Source of the DNA: Myroides sp. 1354
Lineage (GTDB): Bacteria; Bacteroidota; Bacteroidia; Flavobacteriales; Flavobacteriaceae
Direction of reading: 5' to 3'
Length of the DNA: 64,000 nucleotides
Assembly (NCBI RefSeq): GCF_030324495.1
Contig: NZ_JACAGN010000006.1
Span: forward strand, 59,579-123,578
Every line of letters starts with the position of its first letter. Positions within the stretch are counted from its first letter, which is position 1. The notes beneath the pieces are model-generated. The model was not told the origin of the DNA and did not search any database. It saw only the letters and a program-made list of their open reading frames with translations. Made by a program: the position numbers and the translations under genes. Below, one piece after another: positions 42,091 through 54,900 of the stretch.

Positions 42091-45000
42091 TTGATTGTAC
42101 ATAGGTATTTAAAAAAAGAAGATTTTAGGGGCAAATTTAAAACATTAATAGTTATCAAAAAATTTAAAAAAATAGTTTTTCGCCTGCTTTTGGCTGTGTT
42201 CTGTTTGCTAATTTTAGCAGTGGGTTCTATGATGTTACCCGTTGTTCAAAGCTATTTAGCACGTTATGTAACGGAAAAAGTAAATGAAAAATTCGGTACA
42301 GATTTCTATATCGACCGACTGTCTATTGATGTTTTTGGAGTGATCCACCTCAAAGGAGTTGAAGCAAGAGATAATCACCAAAATATTTTAATCGGAATTG
42401 ATCATTTTCAAACGCGTTTGGCGGATTTGAATGCATTGCAACAAGGGAAAGTGTATTTGGGAACCACTCGAATCAACGGCTTGTACATGAATATTCACAA
42501 GTATGAGGGGGCTGAGCTGACCAATTTAGATGAACTTATTGCTGTTTTTGACGATGGTCAACCTGGAGAAGGAAAGTTTCGCCTGAAAGCTTCTCGTATT
42601 TTTATAAAGAATTCTCAATTAATTATCTCTGATGATAATACCAAAGCAAAAGTTGCAGTTGATTTTAGAAAATTACAAGGACAAGTAGATAATTTCTTGA
42701 TCAAAGGACCCGATATTTACGGTTTGGTAAAAAACGTAAGTTTCCAAGATCATTGGGGAATGAACGTACAAAATTTAACTGCCGATTTCTCTCATACTAA
42801 AACGAGTATTGGACTGAAGGATTTGAAGTTAGTTACGGATCAATCAGATATTGAAGGCCATTTGAAATTGACTTTTGAACCTGGCGATATGAAGTATTTC
42901 GTCGATAAGGTGAAATGGAATTTCCAAATTAATAAGGCTAAATTGAATTCGTCTGATATCAACGTATTTGCTCATGAATTCGCTTCTAATAAGGAAGTCT
43001 TTTTCAAAGGACATATGAAAGGGGTAATGAATGATTTTGTTCTTGAACGAGCGAATCTAGTTGATGAGAATAATTCACAAATTATAGGTACGTTTGCTTT
43101 TCGCAATGTTTTTGACGATCACCAGCCCTTCTGGATGCGTGCGGATTTGTCTCGTTTGCAGACGACACGCTATAATTTAGTGGCTTTGATGCCTGATTTA
43201 CTCGGTAAATCATTACCTACGGAATTAGAGGGATTGGGATTGGTGAATATTGTGGGAAATATTGAATTGACCAAGCGAACTTTAGATACGGATATTGAAC
43301 TTGTAACCTCAATCGGAAAGGGGAATGCTAAAATTGCCATTCAACAGTTAAACGATCCAAATCACGCGACGTATAAAGGAAATATTAAACTGGATCACTT
43401 TGATTTAGGTCATTTTATCAACAACAAACAGTTTGGATTAACCTCTTTTGACTTGTATGTAGATGGGCATGGATTCAATCAAAAATCGCTGAATACCTCG
43501 GTAAAAGGAGATATTTTTTCTTTTGTATTCGGCAAGTATAAGTATACGCAATTAGCTGTAGATGGGTTGATGAAAATGCCGTATTACCGCGGGTTGTTAC
43601 ACAGTGCTGATCCCAATGCAAAACTCGATTTTAACGGGACAATTGACTTGAGTACGAAAGAAAAGAATTACGATTTCGTTGCACAAATTGATTATGCCGA
43701 TTTACACGCTTTAGGTTTTGTCAACGATACTCTATCGAAGTTTACTGGAGATTTTGAATTTAAAGCCAAAGGAAATAACATAGAAGATTTAGAAGGAATT
43801 TTTAAGGTAAATAATGCCGTTTACGACAATAGTAAAGATCACTATGTGTTTGAAGAATTCTCCATTGAATCTAGTTTTACAGCAGATGGCGAGCGTTTGC
43901 TGAAACTAAATTCCAAAGAAGCAATTCAAGGTTATATCAAAGGGAAATTTTTATTTGGTGAATCTAAAATGTTGTTTACTAATGCTTTGGGGAGTCTGTA
44001 TACCAACTATTCTCCTTATAAAACCAAAAAAGGACAATATGTTGATTTTGATATTACTGTACACAATCGCTTGATTGAGGTTTTCTTGCCCCAACTGACT
44101 TTAAATGAACGCACCCATGTAGATGGAGAAATTGACAGTGATGAGAATTTGTTTAAACTCAATTTCGATTCTCCTAGTATTGCAGTAAGTGGAGTTGAAT
44201 TTTTCAATATCTTGTTGAATGTCAATAATTCCAACCCTATTTACAATACCTATGTTTCTATCGATAGTGTGCATACGAATTTCTATGATATTTCCGATTT
44301 TAACTTGCTGAATTTAACTCACAACGATACGTTGTTTGTGCGTTCAGAGTTTAAAGGAGGTAAAAACTTAAAAGACAAATACGAATTGAACTTGTATCAC
44401 ACCATTAACGAGGAAAAGCTCTCCGTTGTGGGATTCAAGAAGTCAGAAGTGTTTTTTAAAGATTTTCAATGGAGTATTAACGAGAATAACGACAAGGCCA
44501 ATAAGTTGGTGTTCAATAAGAAGTTAATGGATTTTACCATTGATTCACTTGCTATTTCACACAACAAACAAATGGTGAATTTAAGTGGAGTCATGCGTGA
44601 TTCTACCTATAAGAAGTTGAATTTGTCTTTCGGAAATGTAGATTTGAATAAGATTACACCTGATATTGAAAACCTCTCTTTTGGGGGTAAAATTGATGGA
44701 GATGTGAATTTCTCTCAAATGAAAGACGTCTATCATCCACAAGCGAATATTATTATTGATTCCCTATTGATTAACAAAGTCTACTTAGGCGATATGTTCT
44801 TCAAAGTGGATGGAGATAAGAGGCTAGAAAAGTTTACCGTTCATTCGAGTTTGATGGATGACGATGAAAGGGAGCGATTTTATTTGAATGGGGATATCGA
44901 TGTGATTAATAAACAAACCCATTTCAACATGGAATCTGGGCTGACTGATTTTCCATTGAGTACCATTGCTCCATTTTTGAGCAGTGTGGCAAGTGATATG

Positions 45001-46641
45001 ACGGGAACAGCTTTTGGTAAGATCTCTTTCTTGGGAACGGCTAAAAATCCAGATGTCAACGGACGTTTATATCTGAATGACACAAAATTTAAATCGAAGT
45101 TTACAGGGGTGAGTTATGCTTTTGATCAAGAAACTCCGCTGGATATAACGACTAAACAGTTTATACTGCGCAAGGCAGGATTGACCGATACCAAATACAA
45201 AACAAGGGGATTGGTTGATGGAAATGTCTCCCATAAAATATTTAAAGATTGGGTGATGAATCTATCCCTTTCTTCAACGAATTTATTGGCTTTGGATACA
45301 CAATACGCAGAAGGAAGTTTGTACTATGGAACGGCTTATATTAATGGAAAAGCGGATATTGTAGGGCCTATAGAAATGTTGAGTATTAACATTAATGCCA
45401 CTTCGAACAAGGGAACCTCTATTAAAATACCCCTGAAAGAAGCACAAAGTACGGGAGAGAATAACTTCATCCACTTTTTATCTCCTCAAGAAAAGAAATT
45501 GCGCCTAACAGGAAACGATTATGATCCTTATAAATACCGAAATAGTGGAATTGAGTTGGATTTTGAGTTTTACGTAACGCCAGAAGCGGAAATTGAAATC
45601 ATTCTCGATCGAGAGTCTGGACATGCCATGCGCGGAAAAGGAGCTGGATTTATTACCATGGAGATCAATACCCTGGGGAAGTTTAATATGTGGGGGGATT
45701 TCCAAGCCTATGAAGGAGAATACAATTTTAAATATGGAGGCCTAATTGACAAGAAATTTGTCGTGAAAAAATATGGAACCATTCGCTGGGATGGTAACCC
45801 GATGAATGCCATCTTGGACTTACAAGCCATTTATCATACAGAGGCGAATCCAAGTGTTATTATTGACAACTCCATCATTAATCGAAAAGTACCTACCGAT
45901 GTAGCTATTGTATTGAATGGAAGTTTGAGCAACCCAGAAGTGGATTTCGATATTAATTTTCCAACGGTGAGTTCGGTTGTAAAATCTGAATTGGATTATA
46001 AATTGAGTGATCGAGATACCCGTGAAAGACAGGCAATGGCTTTATTAGCTACGGGATCCTTCTTCTCGTCGGATAACTCTTCTTCTGCTTTAGCGGGAAG
46101 TTTATTTGAACGAGCCAGTAGTATTTTCGATGATTTATTCTCGGATGTAGATGATAAGTTTAAAGTCGGATTGAACTATGCTCAAGGAGAGCGAAATCCG
46201 TATACACAAACAGAAGGTCGTTTAGGGGTTACTTTTACCACCAAAGTAAATGACCGCATTTCAGTAAACGGAAAATTAGGAGTACCGGTTGGAGGAGTGG
46301 AGCAATCCGTGATTGTTGGGGACGTAGAGGTATTATTGCGCATCAACGAAGAAGGAACACTTAACGCTCGTTTCTTTAATAGAGAAAATGACATCAACTA
46401 TATTGGGGAAGGAATTGGCTATACCCAAGGAGTTGGATTGACCTATGAAGTCGATTTTGATACCATGAAGGAATTAATTGCGAAGTTTCTAAATCAATCG
46501 GAAAAGAAGAAGAAGAAAAAAGAAGAAAAGGAATCAACGAATAACAGAGCGGAAGATCTTCCAGATTCCGATTATAGTCAGGAGTTTATTCGCTTTTACG
46601 AAACAAGGAGAAAGAGTGGAAGTACGCCTTCGGGTCAGTAG
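42088..46641 (+). CDS. tamB: TamB-like translocation and assembly module protein
   Basis: Up to 1517 residues. One N-terminal membrane helix (about 32-54, FRLLLAVFCLLILAVGSMML) anchors the protein in the inner membrane. A very long repetitive beta-strand region follows, and the conserved TamB/DUF490 C-terminal domain occupies roughly 1000-1450 (GKFNMWGDFQAYEGEYNFKYGGLIDKKFVVKKYGTIRWDGNP). A Lys/Glu-rich tail ends it. TamB-type proteins bridge the envelope for outer-membrane protein or lipid transport. No ATG precedes the helix, so the start is uncertain: TTG at 42088 or 42091, or a rarer codon nearer KKFKKIVFR. Confidence 0.9.
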   Translation: MLIVHRYLKKEDFRGKFKTLIVIKKFKKIVFRLLLAVFCLLILAVGSMMLPVVQSYLARYVTEKVNEKFGTDFYIDRLSIDVFGVIHLKGVEARDNHQNILIGIDHFQTRLADLNALQQGKVYLGTTRINGLYMNIHKYEGAELTNLDELIAVFDDGQPGEGKFRLKASRIFIKNSQLIISDDNTKAKVAVDFRKLQGQVDNFLIKGPDIYGLVKNVSFQDHWGMNVQNLTADFSHTKTSIGLKDLKLVTDQSDIEGHLKLTFEPGDMKYFVDKVKWNFQINKAKLNSSDINVFAHEFASNKEVFFKGHMKGVMNDFVLERANLVDENNSQIIGTFAFRNVFDDHQPFWMRADLSRLQTTRYNLVALMPDLLGKSLPTELEGLGLVNIVGNIELTKRTLDTDIELVTSIGKGNAKIAIQQLNDPNHATYKGNIKLDHFDLGHFINNKQFGLTSFDLYVDGHGFNQKSLNTSVKGDIFSFVFGKYKYTQLAVDGLMKMPYYRGLLHSADPNAKLDFNGTIDLSTKEKNYDFVAQIDYADLHALGFVNDTLSKFTGDFEFKAKGNNIEDLEGIFKVNNAVYDNSKDHYVFEEFSIESSFTADGERLLKLNSKEAIQGYIKGKFLFGESKMLFTNALGSLYTNYSPYKTKKGQYVDFDITVHNRLIEVFLPQLTLNERTHVDGEIDSDENLFKLNFDSPSIAVSGVEFFNILLNVNNSNPIYNTYVSIDSVHTNFYDISDFNLLNLTHNDTLFVRSEFKGGKNLKDKYELNLYHTINEEKLSVVGFKKSEVFFKDFQWSINENNDKANKLVFNKKLMDFTIDSLAISHNKQMVNLSGVMRDSTYKKLNLSFGNVDLNKITPDIENLSFGGKIDGDVNFSQMKDVYHPQANIIIDSLLINKVYLGDMFFKVDGDKRLEKFTVHSSLMDDDERERFYLNGDIDVINKQTHFNMESGLTDFPLSTIAPFLSSVASDMTGTAFGKISFLGTAKNPDVNGRLYLNDTKFKSKFTGVSYAFDQETPLDITTKQFILRKAGLTDTKYKTRGLVDGNVSHKIFKDWVMNLSLSSTNLLALDTQYAEGSLYYGTAYINGKADIVGPIEMLSININATSNKGTSIKIPLKEAQSTGENNFIHFLSPQEKKLRLTGNDYDPYKYRNSGIELDFEFYVTPEAEIEIILDRESGHAMRGKGAGFITMEINTLGKFNMWGDFQAYEGEYNFKYGGLIDKKFVVKKYGTIRWDGNPMNAILDLQAIYHTEANPSVIIDNSIINRKVPTDVAIVLNGSLSNPEVDFDINFPTVSSVVKSELDYKLSDRDTRERQAMALLATGSFFSSDNSSSALAGSLFERASSIFDDLFSDVDDKFKVGLNYAQGERNPYTQTEGRLGVTFTTKVNDRISVNGKLGVPVGGVEQSVIVGDVEVLLRINEEGTLNARFFNRENDINYIGEGIGYTQGVGLTYEVDFDTMKELIAKFLNQSEKKKKKKEEKESTNNRAEDLPDSDYSQEFIRFYETRRKSGSTPSGQ

Positions 46642-46720
46642 TAAGGTTGTCTTGTAAGTTGAATAACAACGCATATATTTATGCAGCTGGTTGGTAGACG
46701 TTTTCTATTTCTTTTACTGT

Positions 46721-46762
46721 ATATAAAAAAAGCTTGAGATTTTACTCAAGCTTTTTTTATAT
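46721..46762. terminator. Terminator after tamB
   Basis: 18-bp perfect arms 46721-46738 and 46745-46762 around ATTTTA, with core GCTTGAG/CTCAAGC and long A and T runs. Confidence 0.9.
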
Positions 46763-47060
46763 AGCTATATGATGGTTTTTTCTTGGGGAGAATGTAGGTT
46801 GTCATTCTTTTCCTTAGGGGGCAGTATCCTTGGAAAGAGATACGTCTTAGCTTCCTTTTTGCTGTTAACTTATAAGAAAGCAGGAAAGTAAATTTACTTC
46901 TAAGTTGATGTGTGTTTTTTATGTTAATTTTTTAATTATTTCATTGTGTTTTGGGCTTTATATATGTTTTTAATTTTTCAACATATGTTAATGGTTTGTT
47001 TTTTGTTTTATTTCTTTTGTATTAGTTAATATTTGTATAAAATAAAGTTAAATATATATC

Positions 47061-47068
47061 TATATTTG
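47061..47068 (+). promoter_or_regulatory. Putative -7 box for the T9SS-RHS operon
   Basis: TATATTTG matches TAnnTTTG, 28 bases before the ATG at 47097. The nearest upstream TTTG (47032-47035) is spaced rather far (25 bases). Confidence 0.5.
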
Positions 47069-47096
47069 TTAACTGTTTTTTAATAAATATACTAAT

Positions 47097-48944
47097 ATGA
47101 ATAAAACCTTACTAATTCTATTTTTTGTATGTTTAAATTATTCGGTATTTGCTCAGGATTCAATGTTTTCCGGTTTATTTGTTCGACCAAAAATGGAAGG
47201 AACGAAAAGTAAAGAAACGTTGAATTTTAACCCCGCATTGCGTTTAGGTAGGGGCGAAATACCGATGGTTTATCACAACGTATTGAGTCAAAGTTATACG
47301 CTATTTTATGTGTATAAAGAAAAGAAGGGAGATAGTCTAGCCCCAATAAAAAGGGAATCTCCTTTTTTAGAAATGCATTATAATGGTAGAATTTATAAGG
47401 CCACTTCTTCTTTCTTTTCAGGAGATAACAAATTTTTTATACAAGCAAATCATCGCTTTAATGGAACCATGGTCAGCCATTTTGGTAGTTTTACCCCTTT
47501 AAAGGTAGGGTCAAAATTACAGGCAAACTTATTGTTTCTCTACCCGCAACCTTCAATCGAATTATATGAAGTGATTGTATTTTCTTCGGTTTTATCCGCT
47601 TTGGATTATGCTAAGTTACACAGCTATTTAGCGATTAAATACAGTATTCCTTTGCCGGAATCGTTTGACTATATAACTCCTTCAGGCGATGTTCTGTGGA
47701 ATGCTAAGGAAAATAGTTCTTATAACGCGCGTATTATGGGGTTAGGGCGTGAAGATGCTTTAGCGTTAAAGCAATATCAATCTAAAGCCTATAAAAATAA
47801 TTTCTTAACTATTGGTTTGAACGACGCTTTACAATCGTATGCTAGTGAATATACCACAAGAGAAATTGAGGATAAAAGCTATGTCTTAGTAGGTGATAAT
47901 AATGGAAGTTTGACATTCGAAAAGAAAAATGGTCAAGAACAATTAAATCGAAAATGGAAAATTGTCAATCATCAAGTAAAGACAGATTTGCATTTTTTCT
48001 TTCAACGACAAGAAATCGAAGGAAATAAGGAATCGGAATCTCAACCAAATCAATCGTATGATTACTACGCAAGTGTATCAACGAAGGAGCATAATGCTTT
48101 GGCAACTTTGATTCCCTTAGAACTAAAAAATGATACACTATTACATGCCAGTGTTCCTTTGCATAATGCACTAAAGTATGTGTCTATTATACGAAAACAA
48201 AAAGTCGATTTTGATTTAAATTATCGCATTGATTGTGATGGAATTAATTTCAAACTGAATCTACACTATGGAAAATTACCCTTTACTTTAAAAGTAGAGA
48301 CCGAAGAGGGAACGAAAACAATTACATCTTCAACGAATACTACGGAATTTAGTCTACCCAAAGATTTAGTCGGAAATGTAGTTTTTGTTTTAGAGGATGC
48401 GGCAGGAAATAAAAAACGAAGAACGTTAGATTTGTTTGATATTTTTATTTCACCTAGTACAGTAGAATTAAATTACTTCTTACCTAAAGAAGGGAGCGTA
48501 ACGATTACTCCAAATAAAAATGTAACAGAGAAGCAAGATCTAAAGTACCAATGGTACGATGCTCAACGTAATTTAATTTCTTCTGAAGAAAGCATTACAT
48601 TAAAAAATACAGGTAACTATACCCTGATAGTCAGAGAGCAAGAAAATCTTTATTGTTCTGAATTTAAAGTACTTAAAGTGTTAGAGGACAAGATGGATTA
48701 TAAACTCGGACTCTATCCTAATCCTGTGGAAAAATTAGAGGAATTTGTGGTTTATATCCCACTTGATAAAATTCAAGATGCAGAAGTCTTAGTGTATACC
48801 AATAAAGGACAATTACTCGATTACAAGATGTATCGAAATACACCACAAATTTTGTATAAACACGCTATAGCAACAACAGGAATGTATATTATCGTTGTAA
48901 AAACAGGCGAGCAGAAACAGTTGTATCGTTTAATGGTAAAGTAA
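47097..48944 (+). CDS. T9SS type A sorting-domain protein upstream of the RHS toxin
   Basis: A 615-residue secreted protein. The signal peptide ends near VFAQ. The N-terminal half has a LamG-like fold region followed by YLAIKYSIPLPESFDYITPSGDVLWNAKENSSYNARIMGLGREDAL, which recurs in Bacteroidota T9SS cargo proteins (DUF8202-like). Ig-like strands with a Cys pair occupy about 380-530. The last ~75 residues are a type A C-terminal domain (LGLYPNPVEKLEEFVVYIP to GMYIIVVKTGEQKQLYRLMVK). It should be exported by the type IX system. The giant RHS gene starts 7 bp after its stop, so they are cotranscribed and possibly work together. Confidence 0.85.
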   Translation: MNKTLLILFFVCLNYSVFAQDSMFSGLFVRPKMEGTKSKETLNFNPALRLGRGEIPMVYHNVLSQSYTLFYVYKEKKGDSLAPIKRESPFLEMHYNGRIYKATSSFFSGDNKFFIQANHRFNGTMVSHFGSFTPLKVGSKLQANLLFLYPQPSIELYEVIVFSSVLSALDYAKLHSYLAIKYSIPLPESFDYITPSGDVLWNAKENSSYNARIMGLGREDALALKQYQSKAYKNNFLTIGLNDALQSYASEYTTREIEDKSYVLVGDNNGSLTFEKKNGQEQLNRKWKIVNHQVKTDLHFFFQRQEIEGNKESESQPNQSYDYYASVSTKEHNALATLIPLELKNDTLLHASVPLHNALKYVSIIRKQKVDFDLNYRIDCDGINFKLNLHYGKLPFTLKVETEEGTKTITSSTNTTEFSLPKDLVGNVVFVLEDAAGNKKRRTLDLFDIFISPSTVELNYFLPKEGSVTITPNKNVTEKQDLKYQWYDAQRNLISSEESITLKNTGNYTLIVREQENLYCSEFKVLKVLEDKMDYKLGLYPNPVEKLEEFVVYIPLDKIQDAEVLVYTNKGQLLDYKMYRNTPQILYKHAIATTGMYIIVVKTGEQKQLYRLMVK

Positions 48945-48951
48945 AAGTAAC

Positions 48952-51900
48952 ATGACAATTAAGAGAAAATTTAATATATACAATACGATATTGTATAGAA
49001 TACTATTGCTGGCTTTTTTCTATTCTACAGTAGTTTATCCTATTCAATCGTATGCCGGAACACTGTCTTTTATTGATTTTAAAATAGCCCAATCAGCTTC
49101 CTTTTTAGGAGAGTTAGATTCTATTGAATTAACAGATAGTAGGGAGCCTTTTGTAGAAGAGCCTGATCAAAAAGAGGAGGAATACGAGGTTTATTCCCCA
49201 TCGAATGCGAGATCAGTAACAATAAAAGAAATGAAGGAAGCTCCTGTTTTTTCTCAGATTTATTTAGCTGATTTAGCGTACGGTATTATTGGAAGTCAGT
49301 ATGGCGAAAGTGATGACCCTTTGGATAACTTTTTTGAGGTTTTAATTCAAGAGCCTATTGATCCCAGTAAAGCGTATTATCTAGAATATAGTGTAAAGGG
49401 AGTTAATAGTTTATCTTCTTTGGCAAGAAGTATTAATGGAAATCCAGCCTTAGGAAATAATTTAGTTCGTTATTCTGCTCAAGAAACGATCATCAAAGAA
49501 CGTATCAATCCTACTTTGTTAAAAAAGGGAAGTAATCGAATTTTCTTTAATCTAAACAATAGTAGTGGTGTTGAAACAATCGTTAATCAAGTAAAAATAG
49601 TACAAGAAGAGGGGGGAAATAAACAGGAATCTTTAGTTTTGACGGATGTTCAACAAACAACAGAAGGGCGTTTGTATCTAAGAGGTTTCGTATCTTCTAA
49701 TCAACCAAGTACTTTGCGTTACAGTATGCATGCTATTCCCTTGGTCGATAAAAAAGAATTTGAGGTGATTTTTGATTTTAATTTAAAAGAAACTTCTTAT
49801 TTGGTCTATCAAGAGGCGAATGCTGATTTGCAAAAAATCGATCTTACTCCTTGGTTAAAAAGAACAAATTCGCTGAGCCAAGTGCAACATGAAGTTACCT
49901 TACCTAATAGAAGCGAGCGATTTTCCATCGTCCATGATCAAGAAAATCACATCGAAGTACCTGGAGCAGCTATTCAGTTTCCACAAGAAGCGATTGGGTC
50001 ATCTATTACAGAGATTCAAGTTGAAAAATTGAGAAAAATTGATTTGGCTCCACCAGGAGCAGGTATTGTCAATATCACTAAAAATCAACAAGGGTATCGC
50101 TTTTTACCTGATGGGTCTACGTTTGAAAAAGACGGTGTTATTTCGATTGAGTTCGATGAACATTTAGTACCTAATGGAACCAAACACGAAGATATCCACA
50201 TTTTTTATTTTGATGAATCGAGTAAAAAATGGGTGGCAATTCCCAAAGATCAGGTTTTGGCAGAGCAAAATATTGTTCGAGGTTTGACAAATCATTTTAC
50301 CGATTATATCGCAGGAGTTATTCAAATGCCTGAAAGTCCAGATTATTCAGGATTTACACCTACTAGTGCAAGAAATTTACCTGCAGCCAAACCGACAGAT
50401 AAAATTAATTTTATTGAACTGCCAGAAGCCAGTATTACTGGGGATGCTAATGTTACTTATCCCATTGAAATCCCTGCAGGAAGAAAGGGAATGCAACCCA
50501 ATCTATCTTTGAGTTATTCCAGTGGTTCTGCTAATAGTGGTTGGGTTGGATTAGGTTGGGATTTGAATGTGCCTTCTATTGAAGTGAATACCACATGGGG
50601 AGCGGCGATTTATGATCCTTCACAAGAATCAGAGCTTTATAGTATGAGTGGAGAAGATCTAGTTCTACTAAATAATGGAGTAGAATATACTCCAAATTTG
50701 GACAATAGGATTGCAAGGGTATCTAATGCTACATTCGCTCCAAGAATAGAGGGTAGTTTTAATAAAATTGAACGATTAGGTTCATCGCCTTCCACCTATT
50801 CTTGGGTTGTTACGACCAAATCAGGGGTTAAATACTATTATGGTAGTGTTGCTCAAGCACGTTTGACTACAGGTTCAGGTACTCAAGGAAATATTGTAAA
50901 ATGGATGTTGAATAAGGTTGAAGATCTAAATGGAAATTATGTTGAGTATGAATATGAACTAAAGAATTTTTCTGGAGGTAGTTTATCTGGAGGAAAACAA
51001 CTGTATGTAAAAACAATTTTTTATACTAAACACGCCAATGGTTCAGCTAATAATATGTATAAAATTAGTTTTAAAAGAACCAATGTTGTAGGTAGTTCAG
51101 CCCGTGAAGATAAAACGTTTTCTGTGCGCAGGGGAGTGAAAGAAGTAGAGGATGATTTATTATCAGAAATCGTTATAAATAGAGTCATGTATGGGGAAGA
51201 ATATAATATTAGAAAATATGTATTAAAATATAAAAAAGGAGCTTTTGGAAAAACATTACTAGATAAAGTAACACAAATGCAGGATATTTATGTTTTCCAT
51301 ACACATGAGTTTGAATACCATAATGAAATTGCTAATGGCGGTATGTTTGCTGGAAGAACCCGAGTGCAATCACCTACTGATTTTGCAGGGGTATTTAGCA
51401 AATTAAAAGCGTCTGCTTCTGCTATAGGGGGAGGAAAAGGAGAGTATAAAGGTATTAATGCAGGAATCTACGGAGGATTTGCATCTATTTTCAAGCCTAC
51501 TACACTTTTGTTTATTTCTAGAGCAGGGACACTTGGTGTTACTGGTTTTAGCAGTTCTTCTAAATCAGAATCTATTATTGCATTGATGGATATTGATGGA
51601 GATGGTTTACCGGATAAAGTATTTAAATCAGGGGACAATCTATATTATAGAAAAAATATAAATGGACATTTTAGTGGTCTTAAAAGCCCTATTATTGGTA
51701 GATCAAATTTTAGTAAATCAAAAACAAAAACTCTAGGCGCAGGACTAGAAGCGAATTTAATTGCTCATGCATCTGGAACTAAAAGTTGGAGTGAAACTAA
51801 AATCCCCGTTTATATAGAGGATGTGAATAGTGACGGTCTTCCTGACATTGTAGACAACGGAGTAGTGTATTTTAATAGTTTGAGTAATAGAGAACGAATT

Positions 51901-54900
51901 CCTGTTTTTCATGTCAATAGTTCTCGATCTTCAAATCCAATTTTTACAAGTGGAGCGATTTCAGTTTCTCCGCCTCCGACTTTACCAAGTCCTCAAATTT
52001 CGACTGCTGACATTGTTAAAATGTGGCAAGCTCCTTTTAATGGAACAGTTAACATAACGGGTACCATTAAGTCAACGGGTTCAACAGCTTATTACAGCAT
52101 AGAAAAAGGAAATGAATTACAAACATCGGATACAAGCTTTTTAAAAACAATTACTTCAGTACCACGAACAAATTCAGCTACTGCGTTAAATTCGATAACT
52201 GTTCAAAAAGGGGATCGTATTTTCTTTCGTGTAATTTCAGGTTCAAGTGGAGCTAATGTGTCGGTTGAATGGGATCCTAAAGTAACCTATACTTCAACTG
52301 CAGACGCAAATTATATCGATAGTAATGGATTAAAACCGTACGATAATCCTTTTTCACAGGGATATATAATTAGTGGGTTTACTCCAGTAGAAATTAAAGA
52401 AAACGGGACTTATTATGTCAAAGCAGATCCTTTAGTTGTTGATAATAGAGTAACTTCAACAAACGCTCCTGAATTGTCTGATGAGGTTGTATTGGTTATT
52501 AAGCGATTTAAGTTAAACACAACCAACACAGCTTCAACGAATTTATATTTACCAACTCATGCTGGTGCTTTGGTAGATGTGTATGAGAAACGAATCAAGT
52601 TAGGGGAGTTAAATACAATTCCTCCTTTGGACTACGAGTTTACAGTTTCAAATATTATAGGTGGAGATGAAACTAGTTTTCAGTATATAAAAGCTGAAAT
52701 TCGGTCTACTTCAAATGTAAATTGGCAAAAAATAAATGCTCTTTGGAATCCAAGAATAACGGATTCAGAAGGTTACTTGGATAAAGTGTTGATTCCAGAA
52801 GCAACAATTTATAATAAAGAATATAGAAAACAAAACTTAGCGTTGACATTAAGTGGTCTAACAACTTTTAAAATACCGCATAGTATTACTGTGTCTGGGT
52901 GTAATGGAAATTGTACAGAAGGATATGTGTATTTTACTGCAAAAAATGGTAAAGGAGAAGTCTTTAAAGAATCGTCAACAAGTGATCAATATGTTAAGTA
53001 TCGCTTTAAATATGAGGGAGGAGCTTTAAAGAATTTTTCTAAATTTAATACTAACACAGGAAATTATAATGTAGTAGGGGGAACTAGTACAGAAACTAGA
53101 TTTGAACTATTACCCGCAACCACTTCATTGGGTAATAAGGTTTACTTTGAGTGGCACAGTGAAAATCCTTTAGTGGCAGAAAAATTAGTAGGGAATGTCA
53201 ATCAAGCTGTTTTAAAAGTAACCACAGTTTTAGGAGGTTCAGGTACACCTACAACAACGACAAGCCCTGTTCCAGCCAATGTTTTTGCTAAGCTAGGCAA
53301 TAATCAATTTGGTCCTATGTACCAAAATTGGGGATTCTTCGGTTATAAAAGTAAACTGGAGGTACAAAATAGAACGGAACCGATTAATCAAAAAACAATC
53401 AGTAATGAAGGAGCTCAGCAAGGAGTAAATCAAGATTCAGCGGATTTAAGTGAATCTGAATTCCGAGAATGTGAAGAAAAAGAAACTTATGAAGATTATA
53501 TGGCATGTGTTGAACAGAAGCGAAATCGCAATGGTACACCAACGCCAGAAACGCCGCCAAGATTGTATATTTTATATCCGAATAAAGAATTAGAGAAATG
53601 GCAATTAAATAGTAAGATGTTCGTGACTTCTTTACTGAGTAGTCCCTATTTAGAACGAATTGAAGATGAAGGAGAGGGGCCAGATGATCCAGATGATCGA
53701 TATTCTAGAGATCGAGGAGTAGACGGTTCTGGTGAAGGACCTGATACTAGTCATTCTGCCAAAGGAGTTATAAAATATATAACTAGTGTATCCAAAGGTT
53801 TTACTGCCGGGGCAATCGTTGTTTCACGCAGTGAAAATAAAGTGACTGGAAAAGCAATTAATGATTTTAGAGATATTAATGGAGATGGATATCCTGATAT
53901 CTTGGGTGATCGCATCCAATTAACCAATGAAAAAGGAGGACTGACTCAGCGCATCATTGATAAAAAGGTATTACAAAATTTCGATGCAAAAGGAACAGGA
54001 ACAGGAGTTTCAATTGCTAGTGGTACACTACTTGGATTTATTCAATCAGTGAAAGGAAAAACGGTTAGCCCTTCTCCTGCAGTTGTGAGTGGTGGTTCTG
54101 CGGCAGGTTTCGGAGTAAATGTTTCTTATTTTAAAACTACTGATTTTGTATCTAGTGATTTAGTAGATTTAAATGGAGATGGTTTACCAGACTTTGTGGA
54201 AAAAGGCGGGCAAATAGCTTTAAACTACGGAAGTGAATTTAGATCAGATAGTACATGGGGGATTACTGATGTGAAGGAGTCTGAAACAACAACCTATTCT
54301 GGTGGTGGCGGTATTAATTTATTTAATGGATCCATTTCAGGAGGATTTTCTATTTCAAAGAATGTTTCAGAAGATGTGATTTCTTTGTTGGATATTAATG
54401 GAGATGGTCTACCTGATAAGATTGTAGGTAAAAATACAGTCTATCTCAACACGGGAACAGGATTTTCAAATCAGGCCATTTATTTACCTGTATCTTCTAG
54501 TAAAGAAAATCAGAATATCTCAGGAGGTATTAATGCTAATGTTACATATTGTATTTATTTTATAGTTCCTTTAGTTTTTACAGGGCCTAAAATCTGTTTT
54601 TCTTTAGGTGGAGATATAGGGAAATCTTTGAGTAAAGAGGTTGTACAAATTATGGATTTTAATGGGGATGGTTATCCTGATATTTTGGTATCTGATTCAG
54701 AAGGGGATCTTCAGGTTGCCTATTCGAGAATTGGAAAAACCAATTTATTAAAAACGATTAAAAGACCTTTAGGCGGGGTGATTCAAATTGATTATGACAA
54801 TAAAAATCCGCATGACAATAAAAAAATAGGATTGAGCTATGCGATGCCCTTTACCAAATATGTAATGACTAAAGCCTCTATTTACGATGGTTATGCAGGA

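Larger units (their letters stand above)
46642..47096. other. 455-base intergenic region upstream of the RHS operon
   Basis: After the tamB stop there is a strong hairpin terminator (46721-46762), then about 280 very AT-rich bases leading to a TATATTTG box. I see no gene in it. Confidence 0.5.

Noticed and set aside
47097..48944. The T9SS-domain protein as an adhesin unrelated to the toxin
   Set aside because: Not excluded, but the 7-bp gap to the RHS gene makes a shared transcript the simpler reading.
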